A stretch of DNA of 64,000 bases from Anopheles merus (lineage: Eukaryota > Arthropoda > Insecta > Diptera > Culicidae). The position numbers were made by a program, and so were the translations under genes. The notes under the pieces are model-generated. The model was not told where the DNA came from. It saw only the letters and a list, made by a program, of their open reading frames with translations, and did no database searches. Position 1 is the first letter of the stretch. Each line of letters begins with the position of its first letter. Below are positions 42,167-54,149 of the stretch, one piece after another. The stretch covers positions 19,651,428 to 19,715,427 of the forward strand of contig NC_054083.1 in assembly GCF_017562075.2 (NCBI RefSeq). Direction: 5' to 3'.

Positions 42167-42439
42167 TATGTATATGTATATGTAAATCATATCTAAACTA
42201 AAGATGTTAAGTAATGATTTATTAATAAATCTACTGTTAGTTTAGGTAACGAAACGAGTAAATGAAATGATAAAAACACAGTTACTGAGTAATTGTTTCG
42301 TTTTTTTTCTGGATAGATTTGAGTTTAAACATTTCTAGCTATATTGTTTGTCACCAAATAGTATGATATATTACCGACTGCATAGTGCAAGTTTATAAAA
42401 ATCCTCTTATCTGCAGCAAATTTACTGTTATTTCAATTT

Positions 42440-43600
42440 AGTAGTGATAAATGTCCCACACATCAGCTATAAACAATGTAACACACACACAAACTCCCGC
42501 GAAGCAACTACTCTACTAACAATTTCCAGCTCGAATTCAATTTCATTCCAATACCCAACCTCTGCCACCTCAAGGGTTGAGCGCGCGAGAAGCGGGACGC
42601 GTTTTCAATCTCACCAATCATGTGTGGCCGTGCGCTGCTCTTCCCGCCTCGCCCCCATGCGTGCGACCTTCACACCAACGACTACCAACGGAGTTTTAGC
42701 GCACAGCGCGAGACACACCTTCACTGCACTGCGCCCGTACACACACACTCCGGCGATCCATCGCTGTCAGCTTGTACGCGATTATGTTTCGACGCCAGCG
42801 TGTCGCGATGGAGGCGCCACACACTTTAACCGAAGGCTTGCCACCCGATCACCCGCCTCGACCAGCTGATGCAACTTTAAACGACAATGGGAATTTCTTC
42901 GTTCTCTTTTTCCCTGCTCTACGGAGGAACCGTCTCTTCCCTTTCATACTATCTCTTCATCGCTATCTCTACCGTTCTATTTTCTGCACACGAAAAAAAG
43001 GGAAGCTGTCGTGGTGCTGTCACGCCACACGTTGTGTTCGGGTACGGCATGTCTTCCTGTCTGCTTACATAACCTCAAAGTATCAGCCATGTGGCAGCAG
43101 CAGCCGGAATTGGCGCTGCAGAGAGCTGTTCGCATCCTCCCAGACAGTCTCCTTCTCAGTCGGTTCCTGCCTCGGCGCTGCCCTGTCCCTAAGGGAAAGG
43201 CTTTTGTCAATTACAATTTCCTATGCTGCAGTTTGGGGAAAAAGAGGCAGGAAGCAGGAGCGTGGCGGGCAGAAAAGTTTGCTGGGTTTTCCGTGGCCCT
43301 GGGATTCCCCGCCCGAACGGGACAATCATCTTCTTGGGGAAGACGCTACAAATATTATGTTCCACTTGGGAATTCTAAAGACGGTCGCTTCCTGGATGGT
43401 GGCGGAGAATTCGGCTGCTGGCCGGGAGTTATGGCTCGATATTGCAAGTGTGGTTTTTGTTGTATCGCTAGACGGAGCGGGCTCACGTGTGTGTGTGAGT
43501 GTGTGATGGGGCATGCGTGGGGTATTAACTTTGAAGGTACGTGGGGTATTAACTATGCAGATGTCTTTGAAATCGTACACGGTTTCATCTAGGAATTTGT
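42440..43600 (+). other. GC-richer island with long overlapping open frames, no gene assigned
   Basis: Two overlapping plus-strand frames stay open for 244 codons (42772-43506, TTG start) and 193 codons (43011-43592). Neither translation shows a domain, a repeat, a good start or splice sites, and the composition (Arg, Ser, Cys, Trp rich) is that of a random GC-rich frame. Probably a noncoding island, possibly regulatory. Confidence 0.3.
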
Positions 43601-43929
43601 TCCTATTTATAGTGCTTGGTTTGAAGGCAGAGAAAAAAATGCTTTTTGTGTTTGAAGTTGAACAAGTAAAGGGTTTTTTAGTTCTGTTTTGATAAACGAA
43701 AAGTAAGTTTTACCCTCTTAAAAAATTACTTTGCTGTGCATATATTCAAACCTCAAAATGTTCAAATTTCCGTATTATTTCAATGTAATAAGTGCATTAG
43801 CCACTTGTAAAAACTGATTAGGTGTATTCTAAATATAAAATTTGAAAAAAATTGAATTCTGAAATAATACATTCAGTTCTATTGACGAAGTTTTATTTGA
43901 AGTAATCAATAACTACAATTTAAATCAAC

Positions 43930-45250
43930 TAATTGTCTGTTGCATGCACGTGTAGCATATCTGCTATACAGAACTTATTACAATACACACTATCAGCTAT
44001 AGACACATTGTAACACACTTCGGAAAGCCAAATCACACCATTGCGACACGTTCATTATAACACATCAGCAAATCAATCCACACCTTAGCAACACACCCAG
44101 ACCATACCGTTCATAGAAAAAACAATTGAGACACATTTATCGAAAACAACCGAAACGCGCAACATAAGCAATTCAAGCGTTACTGCGGCAAAGTGGACAA
44201 ACAGAGAACGCATAGCAACTTATTGCTAAAAGCGCAGTGTAGGCAAAGATCGACGAACGCACTCGTTCTTTGGCTAGAACAGTTGAAACTTTCCAGAACC
44301 TTCGTAAAATCACTAAAAACGCAGCATAGGCACATAATGATAGACACCTCACTCCAATAAAATGTATTAATTGTACTTCATATCAATAACCTTTAATTAG
44401 GACAAAAACACATTCCAAAACCAAATGTACGAAACCCATTGAGTATAAATAAAACCAATTCCGGCCCTGGCAGGTCAGATTCGTTCGGACTGCCAAGATA
44501 GGACGTTACACTTCCTAATACTTCGCCTTCCAACTTATTTCAAGAGTTTAGTTATGTCCCCCTACCCAAGGTAAGGCTTCTAAACTCCAACGTTTCCAGT
44601 AAGGGAAACCTCCTAAAGGTTTCTATGATCGCCTGGACGATCAAGTGCTGAAAAGTCCGTTCGATCGATGTATTATTCCACCTCGGCTCATGTCAGTAAA
44701 AACTGACCTACCGCGACGCTGTTCGATGTACAGTATGTACCGTACAGGCCACTATCACATTACACACGGCTGACATTTACATTTTTGTCAGAAATCTCTA
44801 GTAAATCGTACACTTTATCGTCAGTAAGAAGCTACACCGCTATATATTTGTCGATCTTTTTTGTTTAAGTTAATTATTTTAAATGAATATCTTTATCTTC
44901 TTAAGAATAAAACTTAAGTAAACAACCATATCCTTAAAATGGTTTCTTGGAAAAAAACCCTTGATTGCCGGTGAAGTATCATATAACATTTCGGTTTGTC
45001 TTTTGAAATTAGCATTGATTCATGAGCAAATCCCTATTATTACTCATTTTAAAATTCTTCAGAAAATACTGAATACCTTAATCGATAGACTTTTTATTGT
45101 ATGATATCATCGCCTCATGTCATGTATTTGTCATACATGCGGATTATTAAAGGACGAAGTAAGAAGCGAGCGGATTAAGACGATGGAAACCTTGTAAAGT
45201 GCACATTATTGTAAATAAAAGTCCTAGCCTGTTCATCTTGAACTATACAT
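43930..45250 (+). mobile_element. LTR-like segment with own core promoter (possible solo LTR)
   Basis: Has the order TATAAAT (44444-44450), initiator TCAGAT (44475-44480, likely start A44477) and GGACG (44501-44505), which fits the DPE consensus but 3 bp early. AATAAA signals follow at about 44907 and 45215, and a TTCTGGTCCCC stretch at 45250 could be primer-binding-like. Exact LTR ends and a target duplication were not found, so this is tentative. An isolated gene promoter is the alternative. Confidence 0.3.
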
Positions 45251-46034
45251 TCTGGTCCCCTCGCCAACTCTACAACAGCCACATTTTTGTCTATCATTAG
45301 CACAGCCATTAGGCGCTTCCATCACCTGCCATTGCACAGGATGCTGAGAGGTGGGTCACCATTGCAAACAGGATCCACTGTTAGTGAATGTATGAATCTA
45401 TTTTACAAAACTAAAAGGTGGCTGACCAGCCTAACAAAAAATAATATGGCTGTCTTGATTCAGATATCTTGGAAATACTCTGTTTCTTCCCCATCGATGA
45501 AACTCATAAGCAGTGCTGCAAAATGTCATTGTCAATGTTATGGTAATATTTTCGCAACCAATTCTTGGTCAATCACTTGGTCGCGACATTTACTGTTGGT
45601 GATCATCACGATAGTCATGGGAAATACTCGGTGGGTGCGAGTGGTCCCTAGTAACAATATGAGCATGAGCCTCACTTCTGATCATCACAGTTGTCTAGGT
45701 GAGCTGACTTGAACTTCGTTTCGGTCATGAAAGTTGTTGACTGAAACAGTGGCGTTTGGTAGCACTCGAAAAAAATCATAATTATGTTCAACTTATTAAT
45801 CAGATTATCGCGTTGAACTCACTTTCATTGAGTATCAGCAAACATCAAACTATCACGGATATGTTCATTGTGGTGATCGTCACGTGATGCTCATAACATG
45901 TTGCAGTACTGCTCACAAGTACCATTTTGTGTAATAGACATAAGCTTGTTAAGCAAGCATAACCATTGTAGGCTAACACCATACGAGTAGCCATTTATAC
46001 CATACTTTATAAAAGCAGGGATAAGCTGATAATA

Positions 46035-46269
46035 CAGGATTTATTTATGGGTTCCCATCAATTTTTGGTAGGTTCCCATATTTTTTTGGTGCGTTCCCAC
46101 GATTTTTTGGTCGTTTCCAAGAAGTTTTTGGTCCAATAGTATCGATATTCAATCGAAAAATACCAATAAATTATGGGAACGAAACAATAATCTATGGGAT
46201 ACGACCAAAAAATCGTGGGAACGCACCAAAAAATCATGGGAACTGATCAATAAATCATGGGAAACCCTG
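46035..46269. mobile_element. Fold-back MITE, 235 bp, made of GTTCCCA units
   Basis: Starts CAGG and ends CCTG, flanked by TA on both sides (46033-46034 and 46270-46271). Nearly the whole element is one imperfect palindrome: the left arm carries GGTTCCCAT, GCGTTCCCACGATTTTTTGG and related units, and the right arm their inverted copies (CCAAAAAATCGTGGGAACGC). It would form a hairpin of about 105 bp per arm in single-stranded DNA or RNA. Confidence 0.85.
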
Positions 46270-46301
46270 TAATGTATAAGCCAAATAAGCCGCCACGGAT
46301 T

Positions 46302-46504
46302 CTTCTTCTTTGGCACAATAACCGCTGTCGGTCAAGGCCTGCCTGTACCCACTAGTGAAGTGAGCTTGGCTTTCAGTGACTTATTGTTACCATAGCAAGA
46401 TAGTCAGTCCTACGTATGGGGGCACGGTCTATTCGGAGCTTGAACCCATGACGGGCATGTTGTTAAGTCGTACGAGTTGACGACTGTAGCACCAGACCGG
46501 CCGT
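46302..46504 (-). mobile_element. tRNA-derived SINE, SINE200-like, copy 1
   Basis: Read on the minus strand it starts GGCCGGTCTGGTGCTACAG (box A-like), has GGGTTCAAGCTC (box B-like) about 55 bp in, and ends in GAAGAAGAA. It is flanked by the octamer CACGGATT on both sides (46294-46301 and 46505-46512), a target duplication from L1-type priming. The name SINE200-like is from memory of the Anopheles family and needs a library match. Confidence 0.8.
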
Positions 46505-46512
46505 CACGGATT

Positions 46513-48768
46513 ATCCATCGTTATGTTTTATGCAGATTAGTAATATGTTGTATTTTTATGTCTTCAAAGCAACTCACCACGTGTGGCATCTTTTTAAATA
46601 CGCTTCTGCAGCGATATGTAAAAGTAATGTGAAGAAAAATGTAATCATAGTTCAAATTCCAACGAAACAATAGTAAAATAAAGCCTTATTGCACTTAGTA
46701 AGTATTATTTAAACTGTTACTTATACCATTAAATACATATTTACTTTAAATATGTGTGATTAAAGGCTAATCATCCAATCCAACTCCTCTTTAAATGGAA
46801 AATGGTATCACAACTACCAAAACTGATGATGCAAACCAGTTCCGGGCAGCTTGTGGAAGAGAAATAATGCAATAAATTAAAATGCAGCAGAAACGTGCTC
46901 TAAAAAACGTTTTCGTTGGTAAAAGTCTGCACACTGGAGGGACAACAATCATGGATGTATTACGGCAAATGTTCTTCAACACCCGATTACACTTTATGAA
47001 CCCTCTGACATTATTGATTATGCTTTGCACCAATTATTTATATAGTCCCAGTTTTTGTTTTTATTGTCTACACTGCACATTCATCCTTACACTGCCCTTC
47101 GTGCAGTGTTTGCCACTTTTTCCATGCTATATTTACTGCACTGGCATTTAACTCCGCCACCAATACTATAAAATACGACTACGTCGATTTGATGAGCAAT
47201 AATTCTTCTGAGCCCAGCTCAAACCTACCCTTAGGTAGGGCCTGACTTCCGAACAAATACCTCTAGCAACAAAAAAGACGAGGTTAAAGCGTACACAAAG
47301 CAAAGAAAACTGCCCGCCGTGATACTCGTAGCTACAATAATCTTATCAATTGTGTACAGTGCTGGCCGGAGCGGTTTCCCCACACCCGATCCGCCCTCGG
47401 TAGAAATGTCATTGCCGGCGCGTCAGTCGAAGAAAATGCAATTGATTGTGAGCGACGCGGAAAGTTTTTATTCGTACCCATCGCTAAACCCCGTTCCCGG
47501 GCAGTTAGAGCCTGCCTCCACCATCCCCCCTCCCCCCACTCCCATCCTTCAGTAGAAAGTAGTGGCTGGTTGGGCGAATGTAGCGCAGGAAAGACGTCAG
47601 CGTCGGCCAATTGTGCACGGTCATGCAACATAAATCAGCATCAGCCCGGTACCTCGGGAAACTCGGCTGACGGGTGGAACCAGCCGTCAGTGATGGGACA
47701 TACCGGATTGATGCTCCTGATTGTTCACTTGGTAACAGGAGGGGGAGGAAAGGGAAGGATTTTAGGACGCTTTTAGTCGTCGAAGCACTTTGTAGCGGCT
47801 AAGCCGGTCCGACGTGCGGGCAGTGGTGCTTGTTTTAATAGCCAGCTATCGTCCTCTAATGTGACTCAGCTTGTATTTGGAGAGTGTTAGTAAGTGAAAG
47901 AGACAGCAAGCGAGAGAACACCAACACCACCACAAACACCAAAAAAGCGTCGTAACGAGCGTCGCACTCAACTGTCATCCCGAGTGTAAATAGTGACGAA
48001 TGGGGTTGAGGTTGATGAGTTGTATTTGATTTTCCCACCTCATCGTCATTAAGATAAATTTCCACCCCACTCTCCCTCCCCACCACACCGCTGTTCGGTG
48101 ACTTCCGTAGGTAGGTAAATGCGAACCCCTTTTGCACCTTCTGCCAGTGCAAGGGGAGACAACAAAGAGACTTTTTGTGCGGTTTTTGGGGGAGTAGGAA
48201 CGTGGTCTAGGGGACACATTCGTTCACTCAGCGCGAATCACTCTCGGATCATTGGTCTGCATTCTGGCGTGATAGGTATTTCCGGTGGCCCGATGGGCAA
48301 TGATTGTGCACTTTCTTGGTGCACTTTTACGGTGCATTCCCGTCCTATTTTCCCTGCCCTTTTGCTCTCGTACGATGCTTATTTTGGTTTTGATCAATAG
48401 ACTGATTGGAATGGAGGAAGGTAGCGTGAGGGTGGTGATGAGCATCCCTTTCCAAACTCCCGCGCATCCACACACAAACCTCCACTTTATTCACCCGTTT
48501 GTGACAGGCATGTCTTGTGAGGGGGTGATTTATGAACAAGTTTACGTTCAACCTAAAACATTATCTTGCCTCCCACCACCCTCTCCGAAATTGCTCCTCT
48601 ACTCCCCTCCATGACCTCGCTTTGGTGTCCCCGGGATGGGGTGTCTTACCATTGTGACCTTCTTTCTGGACAATATCAAATATTAATGGCTTGTCGAATG
48701 CATTTTCTCCTGCACTATTTCTTGCTCTCTCGTGCTCTTGTTCGCTTTCTCACTCTCTTTTTTTCTCA

Positions 48769-48805
<37 letters not shown>

Positions 48806-51161
48806 CATTTTGTGGTGCAGTTTTGGAATAGTCAGCATTTTTGAACCGCAACACAAACGCCAGGAGAATGAACGCTTTCACGACCATCTTTTTTACTTCT
48901 TTTATTTTGTTGTGATGCCCTTTACTTTCCAATACAAAGCGGACCGAATCGATGCTAACGATCGTCACAGAACGGGGCGGACTAAAAACGGGAGTTGTTG
49001 TTTTTGTTGTTGTTGGTGTTGCAGTTGCACGCCTTTGACTGTGTGCTGCCAACCCAGCTCGCTGCAGAATTAATGTGTGATACAAATAAATCATGAAAGA
49101 GGGCAAGCAAGTTTCAATTTTTTATCATTCCATTTCCCAAAAAAACCCCAGCTCGTGTCCATATTCTAATGGCGTTACTTTTTTTTGGGAGACCTTTTTG
49201 TTGTTATTGTGCTTTCAACCAAAGTCTGCAGTTGAAGTCGGTCAGCGTCAGCTCGCATCATCGCCGACCGGTACAAAGTAATTGTGCATACGTTAATGGT
49301 GAAATCATTTATCAAACAGTCGTTTTTTCTTCCTGATCGCGTTTTTGAGGCAGAAATGGAAAGGGTAAAATTCAACAAACGGTAATTAAAGTAGAAAAAA
49401 AGGTAAATACGTAGCAATGAATGTGCTTCAAGAAACGCTTCACCGGGTTCGGTTTTGTTGGCGGTGGGTTTTGTTCATTTTTCATACGCTCAATGGCGGT
49501 GTGCATTTGGCTGCTGTTTGTCGCTCATCAGTGTAATTGCTGATGGCGAATCATGGCATTTATTCGTACTACTGGGTGGCTTTTGTGTGGTTTTCGGGTG
49601 CATTTACGGTATTTACGTAAAAAAAAGACAATCTATTGATGATTGCCGGTGCGTGTAAGGGCTAATGAAAACCTTCAATCACATCGACACGTCTGTAGTG
49701 AGCATTCATCAGCTGTGTAATGATTGTTTTCTTGTAGCTTTTTTCCAACAACAAGGAGGACACATTGGAGGATAAAATAATCTCAATATTGTTTATCAAA
49801 AGTCATCAAAGAGTACCGGTTACTTGGCAGAAAAATGCTTGTAATTTATTTTGTATTCTGGTATTTACAAATGCAAAGCAATTAGCCACTTAACACCAAT
49901 AAACTCGATGATTTTTGATGATAAAATTGTAGTTATCAGTCTTGCCTTCTAAAACCAAAATAATTCGTTTAATTTTTCATAGAAACAACAGCATTTTTCT
50001 CTACAAGATAAACACTGAAGAATTGTTCATTGTTCTCACAAATGTGAAAACCACAAAACTATTGTGATCAAAAGTTAACCGTTTGTGCGTTTTTTCTAAA
50101 TTTTACAAAAGTATGTGTCGGGAAACATTCGGGAATTTATTTTTCATACTTTACCCACTACAATAAGATGTGCATCTTAATCGATACTCATGAACCTGTG
50201 AAGTAGATCTCTGACTATTGTATTCAATAAACAGTTTTAAAGGCTATAAATACTGTGTAGAGTCAAAAGAAGAGGTAAAAAGACAACCTTTAAGCCGTAT
50301 TATCTTATATCTCATAGAAAAGCAATGTAGAGAAAATAAGCAACCACTTTACCTTTTGCGCACCTTTTTTCATAAAATTATAATAATATTGAAATTCAAA
50401 TACGTTTGTCAAATAGTAGGAATATTGAAATTTATGAAACAAAATACATTAAAAAATTCATAAGAATCGATGTTAAAAAAGGCTTAAAGCAATGTCAGAT
50501 TGACATATCGGTATTGGAGTACAAAAAATCTATCCATGTCTACCGGTGCACGATATGGATGCAGTCTATGCAATTACCATGTAACACGAACGCGCCCATG
50601 TCGATAAAACTGTAAAATGCTAACGGTTAAAACTGCTGCGTTGCGTATGCTTCAAAATCAAATTTCAATAGTAAGCACTAACACACACACACAGCCGTCC
50701 TTTTGACAGCAAGCCAAAGCGGTTTACAAACAACAAAGGAACGGCATGAGAAAAGAAAACACTAAAAACCTGCACAAAATTGCAATCTCGCCTTACGCGA
50801 ACTGAAGGGCAACCATGGCCCGTGCATGGTCATGCAAAAATGTCAATAGCGTTGTCGCTGTTTACTTATTGTTTTCTGTGCTCACGTGACACGTTTGGTT
50901 GAATAACGAAAAAAAAAAACCACCAATATTCCAGAGTGCCATGCGGAATACTGCAACAAATTCACAACAAGCCCTGGAAAAAGTCCCACCCCCACCCCTG
51001 TAAACTCTTCAACCGTATCTATATCCGTACCTGACCCGGTGCAATCAGTTTCCGGTTAAATAGTTAATAGGAGACGTCCTTTTTAATGTCCTTCTTTTTT
51101 GTCAACCATTCCCGGCTTATGTCGTACCCTCTCTATTTACTTCTCTCTCTCTCTCTATCTA

Positions 51162-51194
<33 letters not shown>

Positions 51195-53940
51195 TTTCCT
51201 CTTGCTATCTATTCCCTGTTGTTATACAAAGAGAACGTTGACAAACAAAACGGGCAAACGGCATAATGGCAGTAGGGTAGAATGACAGCAGAGCGAGATA
51301 AAAACGACCCTACAGCAGCAGTAGGTTAGCAGGGTGCTGCTGCGAGTCCATGGTTTTGGGGGTCGTTTTTGGGCAGGGGACAAGCAGAAATGAATGGGAT
51401 CCAATGTCAGCTAAATAGTTTCCGGTTGCATCAAGAAATATTTGCTCCGTTGTATCGCTTTATCCCTGTGCGGTCGTGTCCGGGCACTTGACGCTTCTCT
51501 TTTCTCACCGAATCCCAGCGCTACACAATTACGTCTATCTAGACTTATCGTCGGTGCTGGTGTGCGCTATGTGTGTGTGTGTGTTTTTTGTGATATTTTA
51601 CTCAGTGCTTTTCTCCCACTGGTTTTATGTATTAATTCTCTCTTATTATTCGCCTACGATTGCTCTGCCGCACCATAGCAAAACCCCAATCTTTGACACA
51701 TTTCTCCAATCCTCCAGGATGGGAGACGATGGGAAATAATCGGCTTGCCGGTCACATTCCAGGAGATATTATTATTGTCCTAGAAGGGATCGTTAAATGC
51801 AGCCAGTCCTGCCAACCAGCTAGCCAGCCAACCAGCTCGTGTGAATCGGTAAACTGGAGAAAGGCATGTAACAGTGTACCGAGTGCATTAGCCGACGGAC
51901 CGAGCGAAGATGTGGTGTGTCTTGCCGACTGGCAGGAAAATGTATACATACCAGAGCAACAGAAGGAGAAAACCGCGGTATTTCATTATCAGCCAGTGCA
52001 TTTTCAATGTGAGGGCAATGTAGTTCGCTCGTGGAAAATGGCAGAACTATCGTCACCCAGCTGTTAATGCTGTGTCTTTTTTTTTTGCTTCTGCTTTTTC
52101 TGTTTACGTAATGCTGGATGATACAATTATCGTCACAGTAGAACATTGTTGACCTTGTCAGTTTATAATGTTCTAAGAGTATAGCAAAAAAGGCGTCAGC
52201 TGCGGTTACATGAGGAAGTTGTTGGAGCTATTGTGATTGTTTATTTAGATTTAACAATAAACATGACTTACTTATCAAGACGACCAATAAGTCAGTAGCG
52301 TCTTGCTTGCAAATGTTGTCTTACACGTTCACTCTAGCAGACAAATATTTTATTTTAAAATGTCTTCTTCAGCCTGTTGCTACGAGTGTAATAATCGATA
52401 TTGTATAGCTTGATATACTTTTTTAGAACTGGCTTGTATTTGATGTTTATTGCACAATTTAAATACTAGTCTGTCCTTTCTGGTTTTTCTTTTCCTACTT
52501 ACCATTTTCGATGGCGCCCTGTACTCGATCAGCTGATCATTTTTGACCAGAATTGAATCTGTTTAGCAATCACTGCCGAACTTTGTCCTAGTTAGTCCAA
52601 TTTTTGATAATATAACTGTCTCGCATTTGAGGATATCGGTTTTTTCCTTATCTTACTACTGACGCCATCTGCTGTTTTAGTTACAATTCGAGCTATCGTA
52701 TAGAGCTGGATGTTTTTGTAAATAAAGCCTGTCATAATGCACGAGGTCGTTATCGTGCCAACTGTTCTTTACCATTTTGCTACTGCAGACAGCTTATTTG
52801 TTTTTGCAATCACCACGATGGGCAATTTATGTAACAAATAGTATGTTGTTGGGAAGAGTTTAGTATTGATATTATAGAGAAATAGACCTTCGAAAGCCAT
52901 CATATTATACTATTTCAGCAATCCCTTTTCCAAACGTTAACAATTAATGGGAATGATACAAGAAGCGATGTTAAAAACAGATCTTTCTGAAGATCGGCTC
53001 ATTTCTTGTTGATACTAAAAGGTGATCTGGATCAATCATTCAATCATTCGTTCCCTGCTAAACCTATGAGTTAATGGCGACTCTGCAGTATGTTCTCTCT
53101 CTTTTTTATCCCACTGCTGTTCGTCCTTGAGGGGATGGCTGAGACGAAGCACGAGGCGAAGAGATGCAGCGCTCAACGTTTTAACTAGCGAACGAATAAG
53201 AAAGCCAGCTATTTTCGTCATTATCATCATCGTGTGAACTATACAATCGGTAAAGCTACCTCTACACGATAAGTGCAATATAGTCAAGGTGTCAAATTTG
53301 ATATGAAATTGATACCTCGTACGAGTTCTTGGCTACATGGCTTAATAGATATGGGTGCCATGCAGCCATGCTTTCTCGTTTTGGTATGAATAACGTATAT
53401 GTAAATTGATAAAAAATCAAAAAAATATGTATGTTCTGCTATCTGGGCAAGAATGGTGACCCGGAAATGATACCTTTCTCACTTCGCCCATTCGATCATT
53501 CGCCTATACTTCTCTCAGATAAGCGGTGAACCGAATATTTACAAAACTGATGCATGTTTCATACGCTCTCTTTACAGTTCCAGATCATTTGAACGGATCC
53601 AGGACTAATCACACATCTGTAGACTTGAGAGGTGGGGAATTGTATTTGCGAGTACCTGTACCTATGATATCTGCTAAAAATAGTACTAAGAAACACTGGA
53701 AAATGTTTTATCCTCTGCATAGCAGAGTTCCTTGAGACTAATGTCTAATCAAGTCATTGAAAGTCAATTACATAAATTAAATAGAAAAGTTTGAACGGAT
53801 GGGTAGTGACCAGTCGTGCTTTTCAATCTTCGTCGTGGCAATCTTATAGGACCATACCAACACACGCTACGAATTTCTCAGTATTCTAAAGCCATGTGAC
53901 ATAGGATTGGGTGCACAAATGCATGAATAATACTAAGTTT
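46513..53940. other. Gene-poor stretch with simple repeats
   Basis: AT-rich sequence with a GC-richer part at 47300-49100. CT microsatellites lie at 48773-48800 and 51142-51190. Open frames such as 51660-52067 (135 residues) show no domain, no good start and no splice signals. No exon, RNA gene or TIR element recognised. Confidence 0.4.
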
Positions 53941-54149
53941 TCTTCTTCTTCTTCTTTGGCACATCAACCGCTGTCGGTCAAGGCCTGCCTGTACCCGCTA
54001 GTGAAATGAGCTTGGCTTTCAGTGACTTATTGTTACCATAGCAGGATAGTCAATCCTACGTATGGGGGGTACGGTCTATTCGGGACTTGAACCCATGACG
54101 GGCATGTTGTTACGTCGTACGAGTTGACGACTGTTCCACCAGACCGGCC
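53941..54149 (-). mobile_element. tRNA-derived SINE, SINE200-like, copy 2
   Basis: Same family and orientation as the copy at 46302, about 95 percent alike by eye, with a longer GAA tail (TTCTTCTTCTTCTTC on the plus strand). No exact flanking duplication is visible. Confidence 0.8.

Noticed and set aside
42772..43506. A 244-residue plus-strand frame
   Set aside because: Non-ATG start, no domain, another long frame overlaps it. Treated as a GC-rich island.
46430..46504. A tRNA gene, because of box A and box B motifs
   Set aside because: The cloverleaf is not complete and the sequence continues into a 200-bp SINE body with a target duplication.
51660..52067. A 135-residue frame
   Set aside because: Starts within a random frame, no recognisable domain, no splice support.
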